Origin: Butyrivibrio sp. M55
GTDB taxonomy: Bacteria > Bacillota > Clostridia > Lachnospirales > Lachnospiraceae
Assembly (NCBI RefSeq): GCF_900116865.1
Contig: NZ_FPCD01000019.1
Coordinates: forward strand, 1 to 57,887
Length of the DNA: 57,887 nt
Reading direction: 5' to 3'
The translations under genes and the position numbers were made by a program. This document shows positions 1 through 7,580 of the stretch, piece by piece. The notes below the pieces were generated by a model that was not told the DNA's origin, did not search any database, and worked only from the letters and a program-made list of their open reading frames with translations. Numbering within the stretch: the stretch's first letter is position 1; every line of letters begins with the position of its first letter.

Positions 1-33
1 ATCAATGTCATTAAGTTAAGATGACAGCCCAAA

Positions 34-71
34 AGATCTCTATGTCAGAAATGACATAGGGGTCTTTTTTT
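34..71 (+). terminator. Rho-independent terminator just inside the IS left end
   Basis: A 14-bp stem (34-47 with 52-65, two G-U pairs) closes a GAAA tetraloop and is followed by seven Ts (65-71). It points toward the transposase. It would stop transcripts entering from the flanking chromosome, a known way for insertion sequences to avoid activation by outside promoters. Confidence 0.8.
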
Positions 72-105
72 CTTAAAAGGTATTGACAGATTATCGTAAA
101 TGTGT

Positions 106-148
106 GGCCGCTTTCGCTACTGATGTTTTAAAGGTAGCGAAAGCGGCC
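106..148 (+). repeat. 15-bp perfect inverted repeat in the transposase leader
   Basis: Positions 106-120 (GGCCGCTTTCGCTAC) are exactly complementary to 134-148, with a 13-nt loop. The structure lies 27 nt before the transposase ribosome binding site and has no T-run behind it. It may damp transposase expression or be a protein-binding site; this is inference. Confidence 0.7.
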
Positions 149-187
149 CTTGTAATTAAGGAAAACTTGATTGCAAGGAGGTCACAT

Positions 188-1507
188 ATGAAACCAAAAC
201 ACATTAAAAAGCTTTTATTATCTGAAATCACTACCACTACTCAAAACATGTTGGATTATGTTGTTAATCCCAAAGTAGATTTCACTAGGAATCGTAAGCT
301 TCCATTCGAAAAAATAGTCAGAGCTATCATCGAGATGGAAAGCAAGAGTATAACCAATGAGATGATTGATATCTTCCATGATGTCAGTTCATTGCCATCT
401 GCCTCGGCTTTTGTTCAGCAAAGACAAAAGATTAAGCCCGAATTTTTTAGAGACATCTTTAAAGGGTTTACAAATAAACTACAAAATCATTCGCATTCTG
501 ATTTAACTATTCTTGCAGTTGATGGTTCTGATATTCAAATTCCAACTAATTCTGAAGATAAAAAATCTTATTATCCCAGTGTTAATGGACAAAAGCCCTA
601 CAATTTGTTGCATTTAAATGCACTCTATAATCTAGAAAATCATTTATATACTGATGTAGTACTTCAAGGAAAGCATGATGCAAATGAGCACTCTGCATTG
701 CAAGAGATGGTAGATAGATCGCCTATTCCCAAAGCATTAGTAATTGCTGATAGAGGATACGAATCTTATCACAGTATGGCACATATCCAAGAAAAAGGTT
801 GGTATTATCTCATAAGGATTAAGGATGGTACACGAGGAATTAAGAATGGATTAGACCTACCTGATGAAGAAGAATTTGATGTAAATATTGATTTAAAACT
901 TACGCGTAAACAAACAAAGGAAATGAAGGAATTATTTTTGAAGGACAAGAATCACTACAAATTGATTGCACATTCACATCCGTTTGATTATCTCCCAACA
1001 AAGCTAAGGAAAAAGGATTCAGTAGCCTTTTATGAGCTTAAATTTAGAATCGTACGATTCAAGATTACTGAAGACACATATGAAACCGTAATTACTAACT
1101 TGGACGCTAAGGAATATACGCCAACAAATTTAAAAAAGTTATATGCAGCCAGATGGGGGATAGAAACTTCATTTAGAGATTTAAAATATACTATTGGAAT
1201 GCTAGATTTTCATTCAAAAAAGGTGATGTGTATTCAGCAAGAAATATACGCACATCTGATAATGTATAACTTTGCGGAAATGATTACCTCGCACGTAGTC
1301 ATTGAAAAAAAGCAAAGAAAATATACATACAAAGCGAACTTTACCGTTGCTGCTCATGTCTGCAGACTATTCTTGCGTGAAAAAACGACATCACCTAATT
1401 TAGAAACTATAATAGCTAGAAATATAATTCCAGTTAGACCTAATAGGCATCGTAAACGAATACTGACAGGAAAAGTATTTCATAGTTTCTTATATAGAGT
1501 AGCATAA
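188..1507 (+). CDS. IS4-family DDE transposase
   Basis: The 439-residue protein catalyses cut-and-paste transposition of the surrounding element. The acidic triad is readable: Asp112 in a VDGSD motif, Asp188 in ADRGYE, and Glu326 inside the family signature Y-x2-R-x3-E-x6-K (Tyr319, Arg322, Glu326, Lys333). The start is the ATG at 188 because AAGGAGGT lies directly upstream at 175-182; the frame stays open back to a TTG at 83, but that part crosses the leader hairpin and looks noncoding. Length is normal for the family and no frameshift is seen, so the gene looks intact. Codon use is more AT-rich than the neighbouring chromosomal genes. Confidence 0.92.
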   Translation: MKPKHIKKLLLSEITTTTQNMLDYVVNPKVDFTRNRKLPFEKIVRAIIEMESKSITNEMIDIFHDVSSLPSASAFVQQRQKIKPEFFRDIFKGFTNKLQNHSHSDLTILAVDGSDIQIPTNSEDKKSYYPSVNGQKPYNLLHLNALYNLENHLYTDVVLQGKHDANEHSALQEMVDRSPIPKALVIADRGYESYHSMAHIQEKGWYYLIRIKDGTRGIKNGLDLPDEEEFDVNIDLKLTRKQTKEMKELFLKDKNHYKLIAHSHPFDYLPTKLRKKDSVAFYELKFRIVRFKITEDTYETVITNLDAKEYTPTNLKKLYAARWGIETSFRDLKYTIGMLDFHSKKVMCIQQEIYAHLIMYNFAEMITSHVVIEKKQRKYTYKANFTVAAHVCRLFLREKTTSPNLETIIARNIIPVRPNRHRKRILTGKVFHSFLYRVA

Positions 1508-1574
1508 ATAATCAAAATAAAACATGATTAGTAGGTGGATTTTAGATCCGCCTGTTTGTTATGCCTAAAAAGGA

Positions 1575-1614
1575 AGAAACGGGAATGAAGGTTATCATCT
1601 TCATTCCCGTTTCT
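1575..1614. terminator. Long hairpin near the IS right end
   Basis: A perfect 15-bp stem (1576-1590 with 1599-1613) with an 8-nt loop lies between the transposase stop and the right inverted repeat. The following bases (TCTCAT) are a poor U-tract. It may act as a weak or bidirectional terminator for the transposase and for the convergent gene on the minus strand. Confidence 0.5.
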
Positions 1615-1684
1615 CTCATCCAAAGCATTATCCCAATGTTAACTTAATGACATTGGTCGTACATGACGCATTGCTTTTTTTAAA

Positions 1685-2593
1685 TTATTTATTTTTCTCA
1701 AGTTCTAATAGTTTTGCTTTCAGCTCGGTAATTTCATCTTCGAGCTGAGCGTTTCTTTGGCGGAGTTCTGTTTTTTCATTGCGAAGCTCATTAATGTGTG
1801 CATCTTTTCTTGCAAGCTCGGGTTCATATTTTTCTTCAGCATCAGTATAGCCTGCGGCATATTGAGAATTCATTTGTTCTCTATAACGGCGCTGGCCTTC
1901 AAGGATCTCTTTTGCCTGATTGTCGTAATTAAGTTCGAAGATCAAATTTCCCACCTCCTCGATATCAGGATGATTTTGGGCAAGATTTTTAAACTCTTCC
2001 CAAGTGGTTGCTTTAAAAAGATTCGCCCAGTACACAAGATTGTTGCTGATATCTTCTTTTGTAGCAAGGTCTGTGTGGTTTAATTGTAGCACATTTATAC
2101 CGAATTTATCAGTATATAAGTGGTGGTTTTTGAGATTGGTAAGACGGTATTTTGCATAGAATTCTTTTGGCGCTTTTGGAATGAGTTCCTTATCGGTGAT
2201 GCAGAATAAAGTAGTAGGTTTGATAAGGGAATAATTTTCACCGTTACCGATGTTGTCATATGCCCTACATAGATAAAGTATTGAACGTGAGATCCAATAT
2301 TTGTCGGGATATACCTGGAGCTCAATATTGAGAATCTCATTGTTGTTGAGAGTGAGTTTTATATCCATGATTGTTTCTTTACCTGCATTGTTAAGGTCAA
2401 TTGGATTTACAACAAGGATGTTTTTCACATAATCGGGTGATATTCCTTTTAGGGCACAAACAAGACCAGTTAAAGCTTTTTCAGATTGTTGCATGACGTA
2501 GTGGAACATCATGTCACTCATGAGAGTGAACTCTATTTCTCCTGTTGCGGTTTCGTAGGTGAGCGTTTGAGATTTGTTTTTTGATTTAGACAT
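1685..2593 (-). CDS. Rpn-family / PD-(D/E)XK nuclease-like protein
   Basis: The 302-residue protein resembles the Rpn (recombination-promoting nuclease, formerly 'transposase_31'/PDDEXK_2) family. Visible core: Asp77 followed by the strand with Glu91-x-Gln93 (MDIKL ... ELQVY), the usual D-E-x-Q form of the nuclease active site in these proteins. The last ~65 residues are a charged heptad-rich coiled coil rich in Glu, Leu and Lys. The start at 2593 has AGAAAGGAATC upstream on the minus strand. The stop lies only 30 bp from the end of the IS element, so the element inserted just downstream without cutting the gene. Members of this family are DNA endonucleases linked to RecA-independent gene exchange; the role here is not shown by the sequence. 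Confidence 0.8.
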   Translation of the reverse strand: MSKSKNKSQTLTYETATGEIEFTLMSDMMFHYVMQQSEKALTGLVCALKGISPDYVKNILVVNPIDLNNAGKETIMDIKLTLNNNEILNIELQVYPDKYWISRSILYLCRAYDNIGNGENYSLIKPTTLFCITDKELIPKAPKEFYAKYRLTNLKNHHLYTDKFGINVLQLNHTDLATKEDISNNLVYWANLFKATTWEEFKNLAQNHPDIEEVGNLIFELNYDNQAKEILEGQRRYREQMNSQYAAGYTDAEEKYEPELARKDAHINELRNEKTELRQRNAQLEDEITELKAKLLELEKNK

Positions 2594-2760
2594 TTAGATG
2601 ATTCCTTTCTAGAAATAAAAAGATTTGGCGATTCGCCAAGATGACGGCTTAGAATTATCATTGAAAGACTGCCGACTTTTCAATGTTAGCAGATAAATCT
2701 TAAGATTTACCGTCGAAATTTCTTAAGATTTTTTGTAGATAACAATAAGAAAATGCCATA
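2594..2760. other. Intergenic stretch with small hairpins and a palindrome
   Basis: No gene is seen. The divergent spacer between the Rpn-like gene and the thi promoter holds three symmetrical sequences: a 6-bp hairpin at 2625-2639, an 8-bp hairpin at 2659-2685 (CATTGAAA with TTTCAATG), and a 16-bp perfect palindrome TAAATCTTAAGATTTA at 2694-2709. None is assignable to a known regulator. Confidence 0.4.
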
Positions 2761-2789
2761 TTGTAATTCCACTCATAATAGTGTATAAC
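2761..2789 (+). promoter_or_regulatory. Candidate promoter of the thi operon
   Basis: A -35-like TTGTAA at 2761-2766 and a -10-like TATAAC at 2784-2789 are separated by 17 bp. Transcription would start about 15-20 bases before the riboswitch aptamer. Confidence 0.55.
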
Positions 2790-2810
2790 CATACTTATAA
2801 AAAAATAAAC

Positions 2811-2896
2811 AGACGGGAGCTTGTATTACAGGCTGAGAGGAAGGTGTGACCTTCGACCGAGAACCTGATTTGGATAATGCCAACGTAGGGATGCCT
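2811..2896 (+). promoter_or_regulatory. TPP riboswitch (thi box) aptamer
   Basis: The conserved thi-box segments are present in order: CTGAGAG at 2833-2839, the pyrophosphate-side ACCTGATTTGGATAATGCC at 2863-2881, and CGTAGGGA at 2884-2891. The aptamer lies between a promoter-like sequence and an intrinsic terminator ahead of nine thiamine genes. TPP binding is known to favour termination in such leaders. Confidence 0.95.
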
Positions 2897-2916
2897 TGTA
2901 GGAATAGGAGATTTAT

Positions 2917-2951
2917 GCGGAAGCTTACCGGACGGGAGCTTCCGCTTTTTT
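2917..2951 (+). terminator. Terminator of the TPP riboswitch expression platform
   Basis: A 9-bp stem (GCGGAAGCT 2917-2925 with AGCTTCCGC 2937-2945) is followed by six Ts. The 11-mer GACGGGAGCTT appears both at the 5' side of the aptamer (2812-2822) and in the 3' half of this hairpin (2931-2941), so the aptamer strand could compete for the terminator's 5' arm. Confidence 0.88.
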
Positions 2952-3029
2952 GATGCAAAAAAAGATGCCTCCGCCGGATGCTAAAGCACTATCGTGCATT
3001 TGTTTCAGGCCCGTCAAAAGGAGACTGAT

Positions 3030-3662
3030 ATGAAAAATCAAAAAGTACTGCTGAAAATGGTTACGCTTGCGATGTTTGTCGCGCTCGGAGTTGTGATTTC
3101 TCCGATCTTAAGAGTTGAGGGAATGTGTCCAATGGCACATCTTATCAACATTACATGCGCTGTGTTTATGGGGCCTGTGTATGCCTTTACATGTGCGGTT
3201 TTGATCGGCGTGATAAGAATGACGACGATGGGGATTCCGCCGCTTGCACTTACGGGAGCTGTGTTTGGAGCAACTCTTTCGGGAATCTTGTATAAGCTTT
3301 CAAAAGGCAAGATCATCGCTGCGGTTATTGGCGAGATTATCGGAACGGGAATTATCGGCGCGATCGTTTCATATCCTGTTATGACATACCTTTGGGGCAA
3401 AACCGGGCTAACACTTTTCTTCTATGTCCCTTCATTTATCATGGGAACGCTGATAGGTGGAAGCATTGCGTACCTTCTTTTGAAGAGACTGTCCGCAACA
3501 GGAATGCTCAGAAAAATACAGGACAGTCTGAACGGCAGTGATGAAGTGGTAAGAGTAGAAAAATCTAAAACAAAAAATGATTCGAATGATATAAGCGATA
3601 GTAACAGAATAAAGCTGTTTAAGAGACGAAAAGGTCACATATATGAAAACAAATATCTGTAA
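3030..3662 (+). CDS. thiW: ThiW-like ECF transporter substrate-binding subunit
   Basis: A 210-residue membrane protein with about five hydrophobic segments in residues 8-175 and a charged C-terminal tail. Its sequence matches ThiW, an S component of energy-coupling factor transporters thought to take up the thiazole precursor; the shared ECF ATPase and T subunits are not in this window. The ATG at 3030 is chosen because AAAAGGAG precedes it; the frame opens 36 bp earlier without a ribosome site. The last 20 bp overlap thiM, so the tail may be under little constraint. Position directly behind the TPP riboswitch and before thiazole kinase supports thiazole salvage. Confidence 0.85.
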   Translation: MKNQKVLLKMVTLAMFVALGVVISPILRVEGMCPMAHLINITCAVFMGPVYAFTCAVLIGVIRMTTMGIPPLALTGAVFGATLSGILYKLSKGKIIAAVIGEIIGTGIIGAIVSYPVMTYLWGKTGLTLFFYVPSFIMGTLIGGSIAYLLLKRLSATGMLRKIQDSLNGSDEVVRVEKSKTKNDSNDISDSNRIKLFKRRKGHIYENKYL

Positions 3663-4428
3663 ACAACTAAAAGAACAATCGCCCCTAATTCACTGCATCA
3701 CTAACCCAATCTCAATAATGCAGTGTGCCAACGCCGTGCTTCTTCTCGGCGCAAGACCGATAATGGCGGAGCATCCCGATGAAGTTCGCGAGATTACGGC
3801 GAGTGCAAAAGCTCTTTTGCTCAATTTCGGAAACGTAACGAGGGACAGGCTTGAGGCAATGGCTATATCTTATGACGAGGCGATGAAAAAAGAGATGCCT
3901 GTCGTGATAGATGCTGTGGGTGCTTCGTGCTCGGAGCTTCGAAGAAGCATCGTAAAAAAGATGACAGGTAAAAGAAATCCTAAAGCTCCGATGCTGATAA
4001 AAGGAAATTACTCTGAGATACGGGCTCTTTTCGACAACGACTATAAATCATCAGGTGTTGATGCAGATAAGAAGCTCACATTCGAAGAAACAATCAACAT
4101 TGCCAAGAAACTTGCAAATAACCTTAACGCCATCGTTCTTGCAAGCGGAGAAAAAGATATAGTAACAGACGGCAGCAGAACGGCAGTTATCGAGAACGGA
4201 ACGAAGAAACTCGGTAGCATAACCGGGACGGGATGCATGCTCGGAGCCGTGTGCGCAAGCTTTTTTGCGGTAGATACAAGTATTGAAGCGGTTGTGAATG
4301 CGACGGCTGCTTTTGGAATAAGCGGAGAAAACGCGGAGGGCAACATGTTCCTGATGCGATTGTTTGACGCCATCGCGGAAATAAATGACGACATCATTGA
4401 AGAAAGGAAGAAAGTTACATGGTACTAG
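3643..4428 (+). CDS. thiM: Hydroxyethylthiazole kinase
   Basis: ThiM phosphorylates 4-methyl-5-(2-hydroxyethyl)thiazole, feeding salvaged thiazole to ThiE. The 261-residue protein has the ribokinase-like fold signatures of the family: a GNYSEI segment near residue 123 and the anion-hole loop with catalytic Cys in TGTGCMLGAV near residue 200. It overlaps the end of thiW by 20 bp and the start of thiE by 10 bp, which suggests translational coupling. Pairing with ThiW gives a complete uptake-and-kinase route for thiazole. Confidence 0.95.
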   Translation: MKTNICKQLKEQSPLIHCITNPISIMQCANAVLLLGARPIMAEHPDEVREITASAKALLLNFGNVTRDRLEAMAISYDEAMKKEMPVVIDAVGASCSELRRSIVKKMTGKRNPKAPMLIKGNYSEIRALFDNDYKSSGVDADKKLTFEETINIAKKLANNLNAIVLASGEKDIVTDGSRTAVIENGTKKLGSITGTGCMLGAVCASFFAVDTSIEAVVNATAAFGISGENAEGNMFLMRLFDAIAEINDDIIEERKKVTWY

Positions 4429-5051
4429 ACAGAAAGCAGCTTAAGCTCTACCTTGTCACGGACAGCACGGATAAGAGCGACGAAGAATTCCTTAAAGCTC
4501 TTGAAGAGGCGATAGAAGGCGGTGTTACCTTTGTCCAGATCAGGGAAAAAAATAAGTCGACAGCGGAGTATATAAATCTCGTGAGTAAGGCGCTTGAAAT
4601 CACAAGAAAGCACAATGTGCCGCTTATCGTTGATGACAGAGTTGATGTAGTTCTTGCGACAGGCGCAGACGGAGTACATGTCGGAAGAGAGGATATGCCT
4701 GTTGAAACGGCAAGAAAGATTCTGGGAAAAGACAAGATAGTTGGCGCAACAACCAAGACTGTCGAGCAGGCGCTTGCAGCGTATAAAGCAGGTGCGGATT
4801 ATCTGGGTGTGGGCGCGATATATCCGACAACGACCAAAGTAAAAACAGTTCTTACTTCAACTGAAACTTTAAATGATATTTGCAATGCGGTGCCGATTCC
4901 GGCAAATGCAATAGGCGGGTTAAATAAAGACAACCTTGGCGTATTAAAAGGCACTCCGATTGCCGGAATCTGCGTAGTGTCTGCGATCATGAAATCTGAG
5001 TCACCAAGGGATGCGGCGCAGGGACTGATCAAAGCAATTGATGAGTTGTGA
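4419..5051 (+). CDS. thiE: Thiamine-phosphate synthase
   Basis: ThiE joins HMP pyrophosphate and thiazole phosphate to give thiamine phosphate. The 210-residue TIM-barrel protein shows the expected motifs: VQIREKN near residue 40, the Mg/pyrophosphate site in VDDRVDV near residue 73, GVHVGREDMP near 91, and the phosphate-binding GAIYPT and AIGGL loops. The ATG at 4419 lies inside the end of thiM with AAAGGAAG upstream. An 89-bp spacer without a terminator separates it from thiD. Confidence 0.96.
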   Translation: MVLDRKQLKLYLVTDSTDKSDEEFLKALEEAIEGGVTFVQIREKNKSTAEYINLVSKALEITRKHNVPLIVDDRVDVVLATGADGVHVGREDMPVETARKILGKDKIVGATTKTVEQALAAYKAGADYLGVGAIYPTTTKVKTVLTSTETLNDICNAVPIPANAIGGLNKDNLGVLKGTPIAGICVVSAIMKSESPRDAAQGLIKAIDEL

Positions 5052-5140
5052 TTATACAGAAACACAAACTAAAGCATTTTTCTCGATGAAATATGCAGAT
5101 TATTGAATATTAGAGATTATATGATCAGGAGAGGTTTTCG

Positions 5141-5920
5141 ATGAAAGTAGTTTTATCTATAGCAGGAAGCGACAGTAGCGGCGGAGCCGGCATTCAGGCA
5201 GATCTTAAGACAATGACTGCACACAAGGTATACGGGATGACTGCGATAACGGCTCTGACAGCCCAGAATACAACAGGGGTTACGGATATTATGGAAGCAA
5301 GTCCCGAGTTTCTCGGAGAGCAGATTGAAGCGTGTCTGAGCGATATTCCATGCGATGCGGCCAAGATTGGAATGCTTCCGTCTGCAGAGCAGGTGAAGGT
5401 GGTGCACGAAAAGCTCACCAAGTATAAGGTAAAAAATCTTGTTGTGGATCCGGTGATGGTTGCTACAAGCGGCAGCAGTCTTATGAAGGATTCGACAGCC
5501 GAGGTTATGGCGAGACTTCTTTTTCCCATAAGCCGTGTTATAACGCCCAACATACCTGAAGCTCAGGCACTTACGGGACTTAAGATAACATCGAGAAAGG
5601 ATATGGAAAAAGCTGCGGAAGAGCTTGGAAATGAGAGCGGATGTGCGGTTCTTTTAAAGGGCGGTCACAGCATAGAAGATGCCAGCGATGTTCTTTATGA
5701 GAATGGGAAGCTCACGTGGTTCGAGGGGAAAAGAATTGAGAGCAGCAACACTCACGGAACGGGATGCACACTTTCAAGCGCGATAGCTTCAAACCTGGCA
5801 CTTGGTTTGAGCCTCGAAGATTCCATACGAAATGCAAAAGCATATATCTCTGATGCGATCGCATCGGGACTTAATCTGGGCAAGGGTTCGGGACCGCTGG
5901 ATCACATGGTGAATTTATAA
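5141..5920 (+). CDS. thiD: HMP / HMP-phosphate kinase
   Basis: ThiD phosphorylates hydroxymethylpyrimidine twice, supplying HMP-PP to ThiE. The 259-residue ribokinase-family protein starts with the characteristic IAGSDSSGGAGIQAD substrate loop, has DPVMVATSG near residue 103, and the THGTGCTLSSAIA ATP/anion-hole loop near residue 206. The start has AGGAGAGG upstream. It handles both the ThiC product and salvaged pyrimidine. Confidence 0.96.
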   Translation: MKVVLSIAGSDSSGGAGIQADLKTMTAHKVYGMTAITALTAQNTTGVTDIMEASPEFLGEQIEACLSDIPCDAAKIGMLPSAEQVKVVHEKLTKYKVKNLVVDPVMVATSGSSLMKDSTAEVMARLLFPISRVITPNIPEAQALTGLKITSRKDMEKAAEELGNESGCAVLLKGGHSIEDASDVLYENGKLTWFEGKRIESSNTHGTGCTLSSAIASNLALGLSLEDSIRNAKAYISDAIASGLNLGKGSGPLDHMVNL

Positions 5921-5943
5921 AATAGGAGTAAGCAGGAGGGTAT

Positions 5944-6138
5944 ATGGTCAAAATAAATGGGGAAGAATACCAATACGACAACAAGCAACTGACTGCAGTT
6001 CTTGAGGAACTTAATTACGACCAAACAAGAATTGCCGTTGAGATAAATGAAGAGATTGTACCAAAGGTATGCTACGATGCGACTGTTCTTAAGGACGGAG
6101 ATATCGTAGAAGTTGTGAGCTTTGTCGGAGGCGGCTGA
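5944..6138 (+). CDS. thiS: ThiS sulfur carrier protein
   Basis: A 64-residue ubiquitin-like protein that ends in Gly-Gly-Gly, giving the C-terminal Gly-Gly needed for adenylation by ThiF and thiocarboxylate formation. AGGAGGG lies just before the ATG at 5944. It carries sulfur to ThiG. The length is typical. The stop codon is separated by one base from the thiF start, so the two are coupled. Confidence 0.95.
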   Translation: MVKINGEEYQYDNKQLTAVLEELNYDQTRIAVEINEEIVPKVCYDATVLKDGDIVEVVSFVGGG

Positions 6139-6139
6139 T

Positions 6140-6775
6140 ATGACACCGACGAGAGATGAATTCTACAACGCGCTTATAGAGCGGCACGGAGCAGAGAATC
6201 AAAAGAAATTCGACGGGGCAACCGTGGCAATATGCGGACTTGGCGGGCTTGGTTCCAACATTGCGATATGCCTGGCAAGAGCCGGTGTTGGAAAGCTGAT
6301 TCTTATAGACTTTGACAAGGTTGATATATCCAATCTTCACAGGCAGCAGTACAAGGCGGATCAGGTCGGTATGCCTAAGCCTGAAGCGCTTTCAAATAAT
6401 TTAAAAGAAATAAATCCATATATAACCATCGAGACGCACAACGTAAAAGTTACGGAAGAAAACGTCATCGAACTTACGAAAGATGCGGATATAGTCTGTG
6501 AGGCATTTGATAAGGCAGAAAACAAAGCAATGCTTGTAAATGCAATACTTGAAAATGCACCCGAAAAGTATATTTTATCAAGTTCGGGAATGGCGGGCTT
6601 TGGAAGTGCCAATCTCATTAAGACAAAAAAGATCTCAAAAAGATTCTTTTTATCGGGGGATTCCGTAAGTGACGTAAACGACGGCATTGGACTGCTCTCT
6701 TCAAGAGTGATGGTATGTGCCGCACACGAAGCGCATATGGCACTTCGCATATTGATGGGAGAGGCAACGGTTTAA
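6140..6775 (+). CDS. thiF: ThiS adenylyltransferase (short ThiF type)
   Basis: ThiF adenylates the ThiS C-terminus before sulfur transfer. The 212-residue E1-like protein has the nucleotide-binding GLGGLGSNIA loop near residue 32, a DFDKVDISNLHRQ segment near 55 and a GMPKPEAL segment near 77. It is shorter than E. coli ThiF and lacks paired zinc-binding cysteines, as in the clostridial ThiF family 2. The ATG at 6140 is preferred over the in-frame GTG at 6122 because GGAGG sits at 6127-6133 and because it leaves thiS intact. Confidence 0.93.
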   Translation: MTPTRDEFYNALIERHGAENQKKFDGATVAICGLGGLGSNIAICLARAGVGKLILIDFDKVDISNLHRQQYKADQVGMPKPEALSNNLKEINPYITIETHNVKVTEENVIELTKDADIVCEAFDKAENKAMLVNAILENAPEKYILSSSGMAGFGSANLIKTKKISKRFFLSGDSVSDVNDGIGLLSSRVMVCAAHEAHMALRILMGEATV

Positions 6776-6802
6776 CTAAAGATTTTGGGTAGGAGAAGGA
6801 AA

Positions 6803-7570
6803 ATGGCAGAAGACAAACTTATTATCGGAGGAAAAGAATTTAATTCCCGATTCATTCTCGGTTCGGGAAAGTACTCGATGAAACTTATCGAGGCTGCAAC
6901 ACGGGATGCGGGCGCTGAGATAATCACGCTTGCGGTAAGAAGAACCAATACGAAGGATGAGGAGAACATTCTGGATTTTATTCCTAAGAATGTTACGCTC
7001 CTTCCGAATACAAGCGGGGCAAGGGATGCAAAAGAGGCAGTGAGAATAGCCAGACTTGCAAGAGAGCTTGGCTGCGGTGATTTTGTAAAGATCGAGATAA
7101 TGCGCGATACAAAATATCTTTTGCCCGACAATTATGAAACGATTAAAGCGACGGAGATACTTGCAAAAGAAGGATTTGTGGTAATGCCATATATGTACCC
7201 GGACCTCAATGTTGCTAGAGAACTTAAGGAAGTCGGAGCAGCATCAATCATGCCGCTTGCTTCACCGATAGGCTCCAACAAAGGCCTTTCAACCAAGGAT
7301 TTCATTCAGATTCTTATTGACGAGATTGATCTTCCTATAATCGTGGATGCCGGAATCGGCAGACCATCGCAGGCTTGTGAAGCAATGGAGATGGGAGCTG
7401 CGGCTATCATGGCAAACACAGCGCTTGCAACAGCAGGAAATCTGACACTTATGGCGTCTGCGTTTAAAGATGCCATTGAAGCAGGAAGAAAAGCATATCT
7501 TGCGGGAGTCGGAAGAGTTCTGACACGCGGAGCAAGTGCATCGGATCCTCTGACGGGGTTCTTACACTAA
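6803..7570 (+). CDS. thiG: Thiazole synthase
   Basis: ThiG builds the thiazole ring from deoxyxylulose phosphate, dehydroglycine and ThiS thiocarboxylate. The 255-residue TIM-barrel protein shows the Schiff-base Lys in FVKIEIM near residue 96, a [12 protein letters not shown] loop and the phosphate-binding [17 protein letters not shown] segment. The ATG at 6803 is chosen because TAGGAGAAGGA precedes it; a TTG at 6785 is in frame but lacks a site. It is followed after 10 bp by thiH, its usual partner. Confidence 0.96.
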   Translation: MAEDKLIIGGKEFNSRFILGSGKYSMKLIEAATRDAGAEIITLAVRRTNTKDEENILDFIPKNVTLLPNTSGARDAKEAVRIARLARELGCGDFVKIEIMRDTKYLLPDNYETIKATEILAKEGFVVMPYMYPDLNVARELKEVGAASIMPLASPIGSNKGLSTKDFIQILIDEIDLPIIVDAGIGRPSQACEAMEMGAAAIMANTALATAGNLTLMASAFKDAIEAGRKAYLAGVGRVLTRGASASDPLTGFLH

Positions 7571-7580
7571 GGAGGACGGC

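Larger units (their letters stand above)
3..1655 (+). mobile_element. IS4-family insertion sequence
   Basis: A 17-bp perfect terminal inverted repeat is visible: CAATGTCATTAAGTTAA at 3-19 and its reverse complement at 1639-1655. Between them lies one transposase gene with the IS4 YREK signature. The left end is at the window edge, so a target-site duplication cannot be tested. The element carries an inward-facing terminator and a second strong hairpin ahead of the transposase, and a long hairpin near its right end. Confidence 0.85.
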
